Shown here piece by piece: positions 45,328 through 54,905 of a DNA stretch of 64,000 bases; positions within the stretch are counted from its first letter, which is position 1; every line of letters begins with the position of its first letter. The stretch covers positions 28,265-92,264 of the forward strand of contig JASDWX010000016.1 of NCBI GenBank assembly GCA_041890515.1, read 5' to 3'. The stretch comes from Colwellia_A sp041890515 (lineage in GTDB: Bacteria > Pseudomonadota > Gammaproteobacteria > Enterobacterales > Alteromonadaceae). A program made the position numbers and the translations under genes. The notes beneath the pieces were generated by a model that saw only the letters and a list, made by a program, of their open reading frames with translations, was not told the origin of the DNA and made no database searches.

Positions 45328-45683
45328 AAAAAATTCCTCTAAGAATTAAGTGTAAATTACAGTTAAATATTATTATTTTAATTCGCTAAAAACAGTTTGA
45401 AATGTGTAATAAAGTGCTTAGCGCTGTAATTTCTGGCAAATTTATTTGCGAAAGTCAGCGTGTGTTATACCTGTGCTTGCATTGAAAGGCAATAGTGGCG
45501 TAATGAGATTGGGTTTTGTTTATGTAAGGTTTTAGTTACCCTTATGTGATTATTATGGCTTTAAAAGGGGAAAAGTTACTTTATTCGGTAGTTGCTAGCT
45601 GCTAAACTGCGCATGTTAATTTTTTGAAGTTATGTGGTTATTATTTTTGACTTTATATTCATTATCTATTTCAAAATACCCAT
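45328..45683. other. 356-base divergent intergenic region
   Basis: No gene, RNA or repeat is evident. It must hold the promoters of the POT gene (minus) and of the first SLBB exporter (plus), but I see no convincing pair of -35/-10 boxes. CGGTAG at 45586-45591 resembles part of the RfaH ops element but lacks the rest of the JUMPstart pattern. Confidence 0.5.
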
Positions 45684-48434
45684 ATGTCTTTAAACGACGT
45701 TACACCTTGTATTAATAGGAAAATTATTACGCCAATGATTAACATTATTCGCTATGCTACAGCAGCCATTCTACTTTCGATTCTTTCTCTACATGTAACG
45801 GCTCAGCAAGTGTCTGCTCAGCAAATAGAGCAATTTAAAAAATTGCCTAAAGCGCAGCAACAAACGTTAGCTAAAAGTATGGGTATTGATTTAAATGCGA
45901 TTCAAACACAGCTATCTGGAAGTAACGCACAAAATACTCCTCTTAATACCTCTGTAGTACCTCGAGACATAAATAACGCGCACAATGAAAACCTTAAAGA
46001 TAAAGATTATATGGAAACTGAAAAAGCAGAAGCAATTTTTAAAACGTTGCCTCGCTTTGGTTTAGACGTATTTGCTAATACGCCCTCCACATTTTCTCCT
46101 TTAATGGATATCGCCATTCCTGAAGGGTATATTTTGGGTACGGGAGATTCAGTGTCCATACAGGTTTTTGGCACAGAAAACCGTGAAATGCAATTAACAG
46201 TAACGCGTGAAGGGGAGTTGGTTTTTCCTGGTTTAGGGCCTATTCGTGTTGCAGGCTTAACCTTTTCAGAATTAAAGTCTTTTGTCGTAAATAAAATAAA
46301 ACAAAAAATTATTGGGGTTAATGTTGTTGTTAGCTTAGCCGAATTACGTTCTATGCGTATTTTTGTGTTAGGTGACGCTTATAAACCGGGTCCTTATACC
46401 TTAAGTTCACTTTCATCAGTGACACATGCGATTTTTGCAGCAGGTGGTATCAGTGATATTGGCTCTTTACGCAATATTCAAATTAAACGTCGTGGTAAAT
46501 TAATTCAAAAGGTAGATTTATATGATTTACTGATAAAAGGCGACTCGTCGAGTGATATTTTATTACAATCTGGCGATGTGGTTTTTGTGCCACCTCAAGG
46601 CGCTAGCATGTCAGTCTCAGGTGAAGTGCGTCGCCCGGCCATTTATGAATTAAATAAAAATGATGATTTTGATGCAGTCATAAAAATGGCCGGTGGTTTA
46701 TTGCCTTCAGCCTTTTCTAAAGCAGCAACGGTTGAGCGATATAACAAGAGCAATTTACGCAGAGTGATCAACATAGATTTATCGAATGCAGCTGAAAGTA
46801 GCAAAAGGGTAAAGTCTGGCGATTATCTTCGTATTTTAAAAAGTTCAGCTATGTATGAACAGTCGGTGACGTTAATTGGGGCTGTTGTTCGTCCAGGAAA
46901 ATACCAGTGGCACCAAGAAATGCAAATATCTGATTTAATTCATAATGCCGATGCGCATTTATTGCCTTACGCAGATCTAAACTACGGCATTGTTGTTAGG
47001 GAAATTGACACGGCGCGTAATATAGAAATCTTACAGTTTAACCTAGCCGATGTCTTTACAGATAAAACGTCAATGAAAAATATTGTGTTAGGCGCGAATG
47101 ACAAAGTTATTATTTTTTCAAGTGAAGTAACGTTAGTTGACGAGCAGTTTTTATTAGACGAGCTTGCGTACACGCAAGAAGAGTTACTTGCAAAAGAAAG
47201 AAACTTAGCGATTAAAAGTAATCAACAAAAAGAATTTTGGACTAAATATGGTAAACAAAATCTGATTCCTGAAAATAAGGCGAACAACGTTCTCCAATCG
47301 ATAAATGAAATTAACGGTGCTAGTGTTAAAGAAAACGTAAATATTCGTGAAATGGCCTTGTTCTCTCGACAGCGCCTACTTGTGCCCATAATTAATAAAC
47401 TTCGCCAACAAGCCGGGGCAGGAAGTGCTATTCAGCTGGTTGAAGTTGACGGTGAAGTTAAATTTCCCGGTATTTACCCCTTAGGAAAGTCGGCAAGAAT
47501 AAGTGACTTAGTTATGGCAGCAGGGGGGGTTAAAGAGTCTGCTTATTTATCGCGAGCAGAACTTACCCGCAATGAAATAAATGGCATCAGTGCGGTAAAA
47601 ACAGCTAAAAATATAGTCTTAGCGAATGCATTAAAAAATATCGATGATGATAATATTTTATTAATGAGTAAAGACCGATTGAATGTACATCGTATTCCTT
47701 CGTGGAGTGAAAACCATGTGATTGAATTACGTGGAGAAGTTGTTTTTCCTGGCAAGTATACGGTACGTCGTGGCGACAGCTTGTCGAGCATTATTCACAA
47801 AGCGGGAGGATTAACACCTTTTGCTGACCCTAATGGGTCTGTTTTTTCAAGAACTAAGTTAAAGCAACTTGAAAAACAGAATTTAAGTAAAGTGAGTGCT
47901 GACTTACGTATCGAGATGGCAACAAAGTCATTATCAAGTAATGGTAATGTAACGTCTTATAGTGAAATACAGTCTTTGTTAGCCGATTTATCTAAAGTTG
48001 AACCATTAGGTCGTTTAGTGATTAATCTACCGCAAGTTATTGCCAGTAATGAGTATGATGTCGCGATAGAGGGCGGCGATATACTCTATATACCCACTAA
48101 AAATAATGCTATCAATGTAATGGGTCAAGTACAAGTGAACAGTTCTCATATGTTCGACTCATCAATCAGTGTAGAAAATTATATTACACAGAGCGGTGGC
48201 CTAAAGAAACGCGCTGATGATGAGCGCATTTATATTATTTCATCAAATGGCAGTATTAAAATGGTTGAAGGCAGGAATTGGTTTTCTGGTGCAGGAAGCT
48301 CTGCACTTAAAGCGGGAGATTCAATTGTTGTGCCGCTTGATTCTGAATACATGAACAATTTAACGCTTTGGACAACCGCGACGACAATTATGTATAACAC
48401 AGCCGTTGCCGTTGCCGCTATTAGTGGGCTATAG
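45684..48434 (+). CDS. Multi-SLBB outer-membrane polysaccharide exporter, copy 1
   Basis: This is a 916-residue Wza/OPX-related protein. A signal peptide around MINIIRYATAAILLSILSLH starts at residue 18, so the ATG at 45735 is an alternative start. A repeated-motif region (QQIEQFKKLPKAQQQTLAKS) follows, then the polysaccharide export domain (YILGTGDSVSIQVFG, about residues 150-225). Several SLBB repeats (for example VSGEVRRPAIYEL, VEVDGEVKFPGIYPLG, ELRGEVVFPGKYTVRRGD) follow. It ends with hydrophobic TAVAVAAISGL. It is a close paralogue of the gene at 51797-54567. Probable role: passing capsule or O-polymer through the periplasm and outer membrane. It starts the glycan locus. Confidence 0.85.
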   Translation: MSLNDVTPCINRKIITPMINIIRYATAAILLSILSLHVTAQQVSAQQIEQFKKLPKAQQQTLAKSMGIDLNAIQTQLSGSNAQNTPLNTSVVPRDINNAHNENLKDKDYMETEKAEAIFKTLPRFGLDVFANTPSTFSPLMDIAIPEGYILGTGDSVSIQVFGTENREMQLTVTREGELVFPGLGPIRVAGLTFSELKSFVVNKIKQKIIGVNVVVSLAELRSMRIFVLGDAYKPGPYTLSSLSSVTHAIFAAGGISDIGSLRNIQIKRRGKLIQKVDLYDLLIKGDSSSDILLQSGDVVFVPPQGASMSVSGEVRRPAIYELNKNDDFDAVIKMAGGLLPSAFSKAATVERYNKSNLRRVINIDLSNAAESSKRVKSGDYLRILKSSAMYEQSVTLIGAVVRPGKYQWHQEMQISDLIHNADAHLLPYADLNYGIVVREIDTARNIEILQFNLADVFTDKTSMKNIVLGANDKVIIFSSEVTLVDEQFLLDELAYTQEELLAKERNLAIKSNQQKEFWTKYGKQNLIPENKANNVLQSINEINGASVKENVNIREMALFSRQRLLVPIINKLRQQAGAGSAIQLVEVDGEVKFPGIYPLGKSARISDLVMAAGGVKESAYLSRAELTRNEINGISAVKTAKNIVLANALKNIDDDNILLMSKDRLNVHRIPSWSENHVIELRGEVVFPGKYTVRRGDSLSSIIHKAGGLTPFADPNGSVFSRTKLKQLEKQNLSKVSADLRIEMATKSLSSNGNVTSYSEIQSLLADLSKVEPLGRLVINLPQVIASNEYDVAIEGGDILYIPTKNNAINVMGQVQVNSSHMFDSSISVENYITQSGGLKKRADDERIYIISSNGSIKMVEGRNWFSGAGSSALKAGDSIVVPLDSEYMNNLTLWTTATTIMYNTAVAVAAISGL

Positions 48435-48474
48435 TATTGAGTTGAGCGATTAATATTTAAAAAATTTAAAATGG

Positions 48475-48500
48475 AATGATTACAATGATTACAATGATTA
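48475..48500 (+). repeat. Nine-base tandem repeat carrying three in-frame ATG codons of tviB
   Basis: AATGATTAC occurs at 48475-48483 and 48484-48492, and AATGATTA at 48493-48500. Each copy brings a possible start codon in the same frame. Copy-number change would alter the start-codon spacing without breaking the frame. Confidence 0.8.
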
Positions 48501-49774
48501 AAGAGTTAAGTGAAGTAAAGTTAGCTATTATTGGTTTAGGCTATGTTGGTCTACCCCTAGCTGTAGAATTTGGAAAAAAATATTCCACGCTTGGCTTTGA
48601 TATTAATCAATCGCGTATTTCTCAATTGCAAGGTGGTACAGATAGCACTTTAGAAGTGAGTGACGAAGAACTTGCAGAAACCAAAGCGTTAAGCTATTCA
48701 TCAACCGTTGATGATTTGAAATCTTGTAATGTATATATTGTTACTGTGCCAACGCCTATCGATGCGCATAAACAGCCTGATTTAACACCGCTAATAAAAG
48801 CCAGTGAAATGCTAGGTAAAGTGATTAATAAAGGCGATATCGTTATATATGAATCAACGGTATACCCCGGTGCTACTGAAGAATCGTGTATTCCAGTTGT
48901 TGAAAAGTTTTCAGGCTTAACGTTTAATAAAGATTTTTTTGCAGGCTATTCACCTGAACGAATAAATCCGGGTGATAAAGAGCATCGGGTGATTAATATT
49001 TTAAAAGTAACTTCAGGTTCAACGCCTGAAATTGCTGAAGTAGTTGACCAACTTTATCGCTCAATAATTATTGCTGGCACGCACAAAGCCAGTTCAATAA
49101 AAGTTGCTGAAGCGGCAAAAGTAATAGAAAACACGCAACGAGACGTTAACATTGCGTTAATTAATGAGCTTTCTATTATTTTTAATAAGTTAGGTATTGA
49201 TACCTTAGAAGTATTAGAAGCTGCCGGCACAAAATGGAACTTCTTACCATTTAGGCCCGGTTTAGTTGGAGGACACTGTATTGGTGTTGATCCGTATTAC
49301 CTCACACATAAAGCACAATCTGTTGGTTACCATCCTGAAATGATTCTAGCCGGACGCCGCTTAAATGATGGCATGGGTGCATATGTAGTTTCTCAACTGG
49401 TTAAAAATATGCTGAAAAACCGTATTCAAGTTGAGGGCGCTAATGTTTTGGTCATGGGGTTAACGTTTAAAGAAAATTGCCCTGATTTACGCAATACCAA
49501 AGTAGTTGATATTGTAAGTGAATTAAAAGAATACAATATTAACGTTGATATAACCGACCCGTGGTGTTCAAGTGAAGCAGCAGAGCATGAATACGGTTTG
49601 TCGTTAAATCAAGCCCCTAAAGCGGGAAGTTATGATGCCATTATTCTAGCGGTTTCACATGATGAATTTAAAAAGCTAGGTGCAGAAAATATTCGTAAGT
49701 TAGGTAAGAAAAGCCATGTACTTTATGATTTAAAATATTTATTACCCAAAGAAAGTGTAGACATGCGTTTATAA
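48485..49774 (+). CDS. tviB: UDP-N-acetyl-D-galactosaminuronate/glucosaminuronate dehydrogenase (TviB-like)
   Basis: This is a nucleotide-sugar dehydrogenase that oxidises C6 of UDP-HexNAc to the uronate in two steps. GLGYVGLPLAVEFG is the NAD motif, YSPERINPGD and the catalytic Cys in GGHCIGVDPYYLTHKAQ are intact, and the C-terminal UDP-binding domain has MGLTFKENCPDLRNTKV. The closest known pattern is TviB of the Vi antigen, and tviC follows. Three in-frame ATGs (48476, 48485, 48494) come from a nine-base repeat. I chose 48485, which has GGA nine bases upstream; the frame is open from 48476. Confidence 0.88.
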   Translation: MITMIKELSEVKLAIIGLGYVGLPLAVEFGKKYSTLGFDINQSRISQLQGGTDSTLEVSDEELAETKALSYSSTVDDLKSCNVYIVTVPTPIDAHKQPDLTPLIKASEMLGKVINKGDIVIYESTVYPGATEESCIPVVEKFSGLTFNKDFFAGYSPERINPGDKEHRVINILKVTSGSTPEIAEVVDQLYRSIIIAGTHKASSIKVAEAAKVIENTQRDVNIALINELSIIFNKLGIDTLEVLEAAGTKWNFLPFRPGLVGGHCIGVDPYYLTHKAQSVGYHPEMILAGRRLNDGMGAYVVSQLVKNMLKNRIQVEGANVLVMGLTFKENCPDLRNTKVVDIVSELKEYNINVDITDPWCSSEAAEHEYGLSLNQAPKAGSYDAIILAVSHDEFKKLGAENIRKLGKKSHVLYDLKYLLPKESVDMRL

Positions 49775-49899
49775 GGATTTGCATTAAGCATCTTTTTGCA
49801 TAATAAAAAGCACAAGAAAAAATATAAGTACAAGTATAAGTATACAGGCTGAAATAAATTCGCCACAACAGGTTCTAAAAGCCAGAACAAGGAAAATAA

Positions 49900-50925
49900 A
49901 TGTCTCGCTTCAACGAAATTAAATCACAATTACAAGCAACACCCAAAAAATGGTTAGTCACGGGTGTTGCTGGCTTTATTGGCTCAAACATTCTTGAAAC
50001 GTTATTAAAGTTAAACCAAACCGTAATAGGCTTAGACAACTTTGCTACTGGGCATCAACACAATTTGGATGAAGTTCAATCACAAGTCTCTGCAGAGCAG
50101 TGGGTTAATTTTAGCTTTATAAAAGGTGATATCCGTAATCTTGAGGATTGTCAAAAAGCTGTGGTAGGCGTTGAGTATGTTCTTCACCAAGCAGCTTTAG
50201 GTTCGGTACCACGTTCGATAGCTGATCCCATATTAACGAATTCAACGAATATTACAGGTTTTGTAAATATACTAACGGCTGCAAAAGAAGAGCAAGTAAG
50301 CACTTTTGTTTATGCCGCTTCTAGCTCTACTTATGGCGATCACCCTGCATTGCCAAAGGTAGAAGATAATATTGGTAAACCATTATCTCCGTATGCTGTT
50401 ACAAAATATGTTAACGAACTTTATGCTGATGTTTTTAATAAAACGTATGGCTTAAATGCCACGGGTTTACGTTACTTTAATGTTTTTGGTAAGCGTCAAG
50501 ATCCAGACGGTGCTTATGCCGCAGTTATTCCTAAATGGACTGCAGCAATGATCGAAAACCAAGATTTATTTATTAATGGTGACGGAGAAACGAGTCGTGA
50601 TTTTTGCTTTGTAGAAAATGCAGTACAGGCTAATATACTCGCGGCTACAGCTGATGACGCAGGTAAAAATCAAGTTTATAATGTTGCTTTAGGTGATAGA
50701 ACAAGCCTAAATACTTTGTTTGATAGTTTGAAAAGTGCATTGAAAGCTAATGGTGTAAATTATGACAAAACATCTATTTATCGTGATTTTAGAGCGGGTG
50801 ATGTAATGCATTCTCAAGCTGATATATCTAAAGCTAAAAGTTTATTAGGTTTTGAACCTGAGTTCAAAATACAGCAAGGTATTGATAAAGCGATGCCTTG
50901 GTATATTGAATTTTTGACCAAATAG
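49900..50925 (+). CDS. tviC: UDP-N-acetylglucosamine 4-epimerase (TviC/WbpP-like)
   Basis: This is an extended short-chain dehydrogenase that epimerises UDP-GlcNAc/UDP-GlcNAcA at C4 to the galacto form. The 341-residue protein has TGVAGFIGSN for NAD, the catalytic Ser in YAASSSTYGDHP and Tyr/Lys in YAVTKYVNELYADV, and NGDGETSRDFCFVENAVQAN. The N-terminal extension (MSRFNEIKSQLQATPKKWLV) is typical of TviC/WbpP. With TviB it supplies UDP-GalNAcA. It lies 125 bases after tviB. Confidence 0.9.
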   Translation: MSRFNEIKSQLQATPKKWLVTGVAGFIGSNILETLLKLNQTVIGLDNFATGHQHNLDEVQSQVSAEQWVNFSFIKGDIRNLEDCQKAVVGVEYVLHQAALGSVPRSIADPILTNSTNITGFVNILTAAKEEQVSTFVYAASSSTYGDHPALPKVEDNIGKPLSPYAVTKYVNELYADVFNKTYGLNATGLRYFNVFGKRQDPDGAYAAVIPKWTAAMIENQDLFINGDGETSRDFCFVENAVQANILAATADDAGKNQVYNVALGDRTSLNTLFDSLKSALKANGVNYDKTSIYRDFRAGDVMHSQADISKAKSLLGFEPEFKIQQGIDKAMPWYIEFLTK

Positions 50926-50939
50926 GCGAAGGTACTTTC

Positions 50940-50960
50940 ATCCTGAACTTGCTTCAGGAT
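50940..50960. repeat. REP-like palindrome
   Basis: ATCCTGAA (50940-50947), loop CTTGC, TTCAGGAT (50953-50960). This palindrome, with flanking T/C, resembles the short CCTGAAxxxxxTTCAGG element scattered between genes in many proteobacteria. Only one copy is seen in this window. Confidence 0.55.
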
Positions 50961-51084
50961 CTGAATACTTACTCTGCAACAAAATAAATTTAGTAGCGTT
51001 AGCTAAGTAATTTAATAAACTGCCAAATAAAATAAGCTCAACTATAATATTTTATGTTAAATAAATGTTACTAAGGGGCTTTGA

Positions 51085-51345
51085 GTGAATACACAGATCT
51101 ATGTTTATATCATACAATCAATCGACGGTACCTACCATACGGGGTGTTGTGATGAACTTGCTATTGTGTTGGCCAAATACGACAAATATAAAAAGCTATT
51201 AACAAATAATGAGATCAACTTGCCTGTTAGGTTAGTTCACCATCAAAAATTTAAAACAGACAAAGAAGGTTCAATGATTGAAAATGAAATAAGAAGATGG
51301 ACAAAACAAGAGAAACAATTTCTCATTAATAATGACTGGCCTTAA
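51085..51345 (+). CDS. Small GIY-YIG-like protein
   Basis: This is an 86-residue protein starting with GTG at 51085 behind AAGGGG. The N-terminal YVYIIQSIDGTYHTGCCDEL aligns with the first strand pair of UvrC/YhbQ-type GIY-YIG domains. The two hallmark triplets are altered, however (YVY for GIY, HTG for YIG). The C-terminal half contains a Lys/Glu-rich helix with ENEIRRWTKQEK, resembling the AxxxEKxIKxWxRxKK segment of the YhbQ group. Whether it still cuts DNA is doubtful. It sits between tviC and the second SLBB exporter with no obvious link to glycan synthesis. Confidence 0.65.
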   Translation: MNTQIYVYIIQSIDGTYHTGCCDELAIVLAKYDKYKKLLTNNEINLPVRLVHHQKFKTDKEGSMIENEIRRWTKQEKQFLINNDWP

Positions 51346-51796
51346 ATATCAACGTCAGCCAAAAAGTTTAATGATTTAAAAAGCCAACCTGATAGACGAT
51401 AACGTGTGTAATGACTACTTTTGGTGGCAGTAAATAAAATATAAATTTATTCAAGTGGCTAAATCAACCCTCTATAGGATCTTCAAAACAGCTATTTCTT
51501 AATAGCTAGATATATTTATATTGCTACGTAAAAACACAAAAACACAAAAACACAAAAACACAAAAACACAAAAAATCATAAAGGCCATAAAATTTAATTT
51601 TGGAATTGAATTCATCAACCTAAAAGTGCTTTTTTTGAACCTTAAATATTGTTTACTTATATTTAACAGGAGTTTAGATTCTGGTTGAAGTGTTAACGAG
51701 TACTTGAATTGCTGATAAAAGAATGCTAAATTTTACTTCGATTTTTGGCTCGATTTTATTTTTGCCACTTAATAGCGATCAGGTGTAAACAACGTA
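51346..51796. other. 451-base intergenic region before the second SLBB exporter
   Basis: No gene is seen. It holds a small hairpin (AGCTATT 51491-51497 / AATAGCT 51502-51508, no T-run) and the eight-base tandem repeat listed separately. The rest is very AT-rich sequence before the exporter start at 51797. No clear promoter boxes could be fixed. Confidence 0.5.
51531..51570. repeat. Eight-base tandem repeat, five copies of AAAAACAC
   Basis: AAAAACAC is repeated five times without error, then the run ends in AAAAAATC. It lies about 230 bases upstream of the second SLBB exporter. Short perfect repeats of this kind can change copy number by slippage. Confidence 0.9.
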
Positions 51797-54567
51797 ATGA
51801 ATAAATATTTGATAAAATGGATTTTTATTGGTATCACTCTCTTTTTCTCTCTGCAGGCTCGGTCTGTTGAGTTACCTAGTAATATAACGCCTCAGCAAAT
51901 TCAACAATTTAAAAGTTTATCTCCTTCCCAGCAACAAGCGTTAGCACAATCTATGGGGATAGACCTTAGTGATATTAATTTAAACAATTCAAACACAAAT
52001 AAAGCAGCTGCTCCTCAGCTTTCTTTAGAAACCTTAGTTGCTCCAAGAAACAAAAACACCTCAGACAAGGCCGAACAACATAATGCGGTAGCCACTTTAG
52101 TAGCAGTAGACCAAGCAATTNNNNNNNNNNTTATCGCTTAGTTGCAGGTGAGCCAGCAACCTTTGCCCCCATAACCGATATACCCGTATCTTTAGGGTAT
52201 ACATTAGGCCCAGGAGATAGCATCTCCATTCAACTTTATGGAAAAGAGTCTACTCATCTTAATTTAGCCATAAACCGCCAAGGTAATATCAACCTGCCTA
52301 AGTTAGGCCCTATAAATATAGCGGGCCAAACGTTTAGTGAAGCAAAGCAGTTGATAGAACAAATTATTAATGACCGAAAAATAGGCGTTAAAAGCAGTAT
52401 TTCTATGGGCGATTTACGCTCAATTCGTGTGTTTGTTTTAGGTGAGGCGTATCGTCCAGCCTCATATACGCTAAGCTCTTTGTCAACCGTTACCCAAGCA
52501 TTATACGCCGCTGGTGGGGTAAACAATATTGGCTCGTTACGAAACATTCAAATTAAACGTAACGGTAAGGTTGTTAGCACGTTCGATTTATACGACCTAC
52601 TATTACAAGGCAATACTGCAGGTGATGTAAGTTTAATGACAGGCGATGTGGTTTTTGTGCCTACGGTTGGCAAAACGGTTGGTATTAAAGGTGAGGTTGT
52701 ACGCCCAGCAATTTATGAAATTAAACAAGAAAACACCTTGCCTAAACTTATTCAGTTGGCGGGGGGCTTGTTACCAACAGCCTACGCGAGTATTGGTAAA
52801 ATCGAGCGTATTAATAAAACAGGCTTACGTTCAATTATCAATGTAGATATTAATAAAATCAGCCCAGCGGTTATTCATAATGGAGACATTTTAGAGGTTG
52901 GCTCTGTGCTAACAACGCTAGAGCAAAGTGTTACCATTAAAGGGCATGTTGCACGTGCGGGTATTTACGGTTGGCGTAAAGGCATGCAATTAAGTGATTT
53001 AGTGACCACAATTAACGATTTTAAAGCACAACCAGATTTAGGTTACATATTAGTAGTACGTAAAAACCCCGTTACCGGCCTACTCACCAGTTATAACGTG
53101 AATTTCACCGACTACATCAAAAATAAAAACCCATCGGCTAACTTTGTGTTGCAGGCAGAAGACACCATTTATGTCTTTAATAAAAATGACAATCGCGCGA
53201 GCAGCTTAGCTCCCTTGTTAAAAAAATTAACCACACAAACACAATTAGCAGAATTTCCAGATATTGTGAGTATTCAAGGTGCGGTTCATAATCCGGGACG
53301 TTACCCATTAACACAACAAGCAACCGTAAGTGCATTATTAAATGCGGGTATGGGGTATAACCAAAAAGCAGAGTTAAACTTTGCCTTGCTAGCACGAAAA
53401 GACAACAGGCTAGACACTAGCGTCTTATATATCGATTTAAGTAAAAAGCAAGATCAACAAGTCGCCTTGCAACCCCTCGACCGCTTATTTGTATTTAATA
53501 AAAACATGCCTCGTCAAAGTTTACTTGAAGTACTCAATAAAGAACTTATTAACCAAGCGACTAAAGACAACCCTCAAGCCATCGTCAATATTACTGGCGA
53601 TGTTCAATTCCCTGGGCAATACCCGTTTGTAGTTAGCATGACCACTAACAAGCTTATTATGCTTGCGGGTGGTCTTAACGAGTCAAGTTATATGGTTGAC
53701 GCAGAATTAACCCGCTTCAAGCACGATGGTGTAAAACAAGCAGCGATTAGCCACCAAAGCGTTAATTTACAAGGTAAGGCCTTTCCACTTAAGCCACTAG
53801 ACAGCTTACAAATTAAACGTATACCTGATTGGCGAGAAAAACGTACCGTAGAGTTACGTGGTGAATTTGTTTTTCCAGGCAGCTATGTATTACAAAAAGG
53901 GGAAACATTATTCGATGTTATAGAGCGAGCCGGCGGTTTGACCAGCGAAGCAGACAGCAATGCTGCTATTTTCACAAGAGAAGCTTTACGTGAAAAAGAA
54001 AAAATTGAAATTGACCGTCTTGCTGAAATGTTAAAAACAGAAACGTTACAAACTAACTTAAGTCCTGATGGAGACAGCAATGACTTATCTGTTAGTGAAT
54101 CAAAACAATTAGCCCAACAATTAAAAAACACCAAGGCGATAGGCCGCTTGGTAATAAATTTACCTGAGGTACTCGAGCAAATGCAAAACAGTACAGTACG
54201 TTTAGCCAATGGCGACGCACTGTATGTGCCAAAAGCAAGAGACTCTGTAACTGTTTTGGGCGAAGTGCAGTATACAACATCACATATTTTTCAGAATAAT
54301 TATAATGTATATGACTATATAAACCGTTCAGGGGGGTTAAAAACGCGCGCCGATTTAGACAGGATTTATATTATTAAAGCCAATGGCGCTGTGTTATTGG
54401 CCAATAACAACAGTTGGTTTTCAGCCGATGAAAATAAATTGTCGGCAGGTGACGCGATTGTAGTGCCGTTAGATTTAGAATACCGAGACAGTTTAGGCTT
54501 ATGGACAACCGTTACGCAAATTGTGTATAACTCTGCCATCGCAGTAGCTGCCATTAGTGGCTTATAA
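51797..54567 (+). CDS. Multi-SLBB polysaccharide exporter, copy 2, interrupted by an assembly gap
   Basis: This is one gene split by ten Ns at 52121-52130. The 5' part (51797-52120) encodes a signal peptide (FIGITLFFSLQARSVELP) and the QQIQQFKSLSPSQQQALAQS motif shared with copy 1. The 3' part is open from 52132 (YRLVAGEPATFAPITDIPVS) through the export domain (YTLGPGDSISIQLYG) and multiple SLBB repeats to the ending IAVAAISGL. The internal ATG at 52351 is not the start. The two parts are in frames that ten Ns do not join, so the true gap length leaves remainder 2 on division by three. Same probable function as copy 1. Confidence 0.85.
52121..52130. other. Assembly gap (ten Ns)
   Basis: A placeholder run of N inside the second SLBB exporter. 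By comparison with copy 1, the missing part falls just before the segment corresponding to STFSPLMDIAIPEGY, where copy 1 has a short acidic/aromatic linker. The real missing length is unknown. Confidence 0.99.
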
Positions 54568-54714
54568 TCATTACTGTTGAAATGTTATTGCTTTGTTGTA
54601 TATATGAATATTTAAAGTAAACGTTGCCTAAGGGCTCTTTATGAAATTGATTTGATATTTGTTTTATAAAGTACAATTAAATTTAATACAATGAATGGAT
54701 TTTATCAACATCTT

Positions 54715-54723
54715 TGGTATAAT
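54715..54723 (+). promoter_or_regulatory. Extended -10 promoter before wzz
   Basis: TGGTATAAT is a perfect extended -10 element, 46 bases before the ATG at 54769. The -35 region (TGGATT at 54696) is weak. A GCCGC/GCGGC pair follows at 54724 and 54744. It probably drives wzz and the downstream transferase. Confidence 0.6.
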
Positions 54724-54768
54724 GCCGCCCGTTGCATAGTTTTGCGGCTTATAAATTAAGATTAAGTG

Positions 54769-54905
54769 ATGGATATCACTAAAGAAAAAGGAATTGTTTT
54801 ATCTCTTCAGCATCAACGCAACATACTTATCATCAGCCTAGTGAAACGCAGGACGATGAAATTGATTTAGCAGAACTCTGGCGTGCAATATGGCAGGGTA
54901 AATTT
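54769..54905 (+). other. Frameshifted 5' end of wzz
   Basis: The ATG at 54769 begins a frame that stops at about 54870. The wzz frame itself is open from 54783 with plausible cytoplasmic sequence (SSASTQHTYHQPSETQ, DDEIDLAELWRAIWQGKF) but has no ATG, GTG or TTG before 54906. One extra base in the A-run at 54785-54789 would join the ATG to the wzz frame. So this is a real mutation, a base missing from the assembly, or a slippage site. Confidence 0.6.

Noticed and set aside
45586..45591. CGGTAG upstream of the first exporter as an RfaH ops/JUMPstart element.
   Set aside because: Only six bases of the ops core match, the conserved flank is absent, and no JUMPstart-like context is present.
52351..54567. 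A separate 738-residue exporter starting at the ATG 52351.
   Set aside because: The frame is open and clearly coding from 52132; the ATG is internal and the gene is continuous with 51797-52120 across the N gap.
54769..54800. Programmed -1 ribosomal frameshift for wzz.
   Set aside because: The A-run does not make a proper X XXY YYZ heptamer in the ATG frame (the A-site codon GGA would mis-pair after the shift), so an indel or sequence error is simpler.
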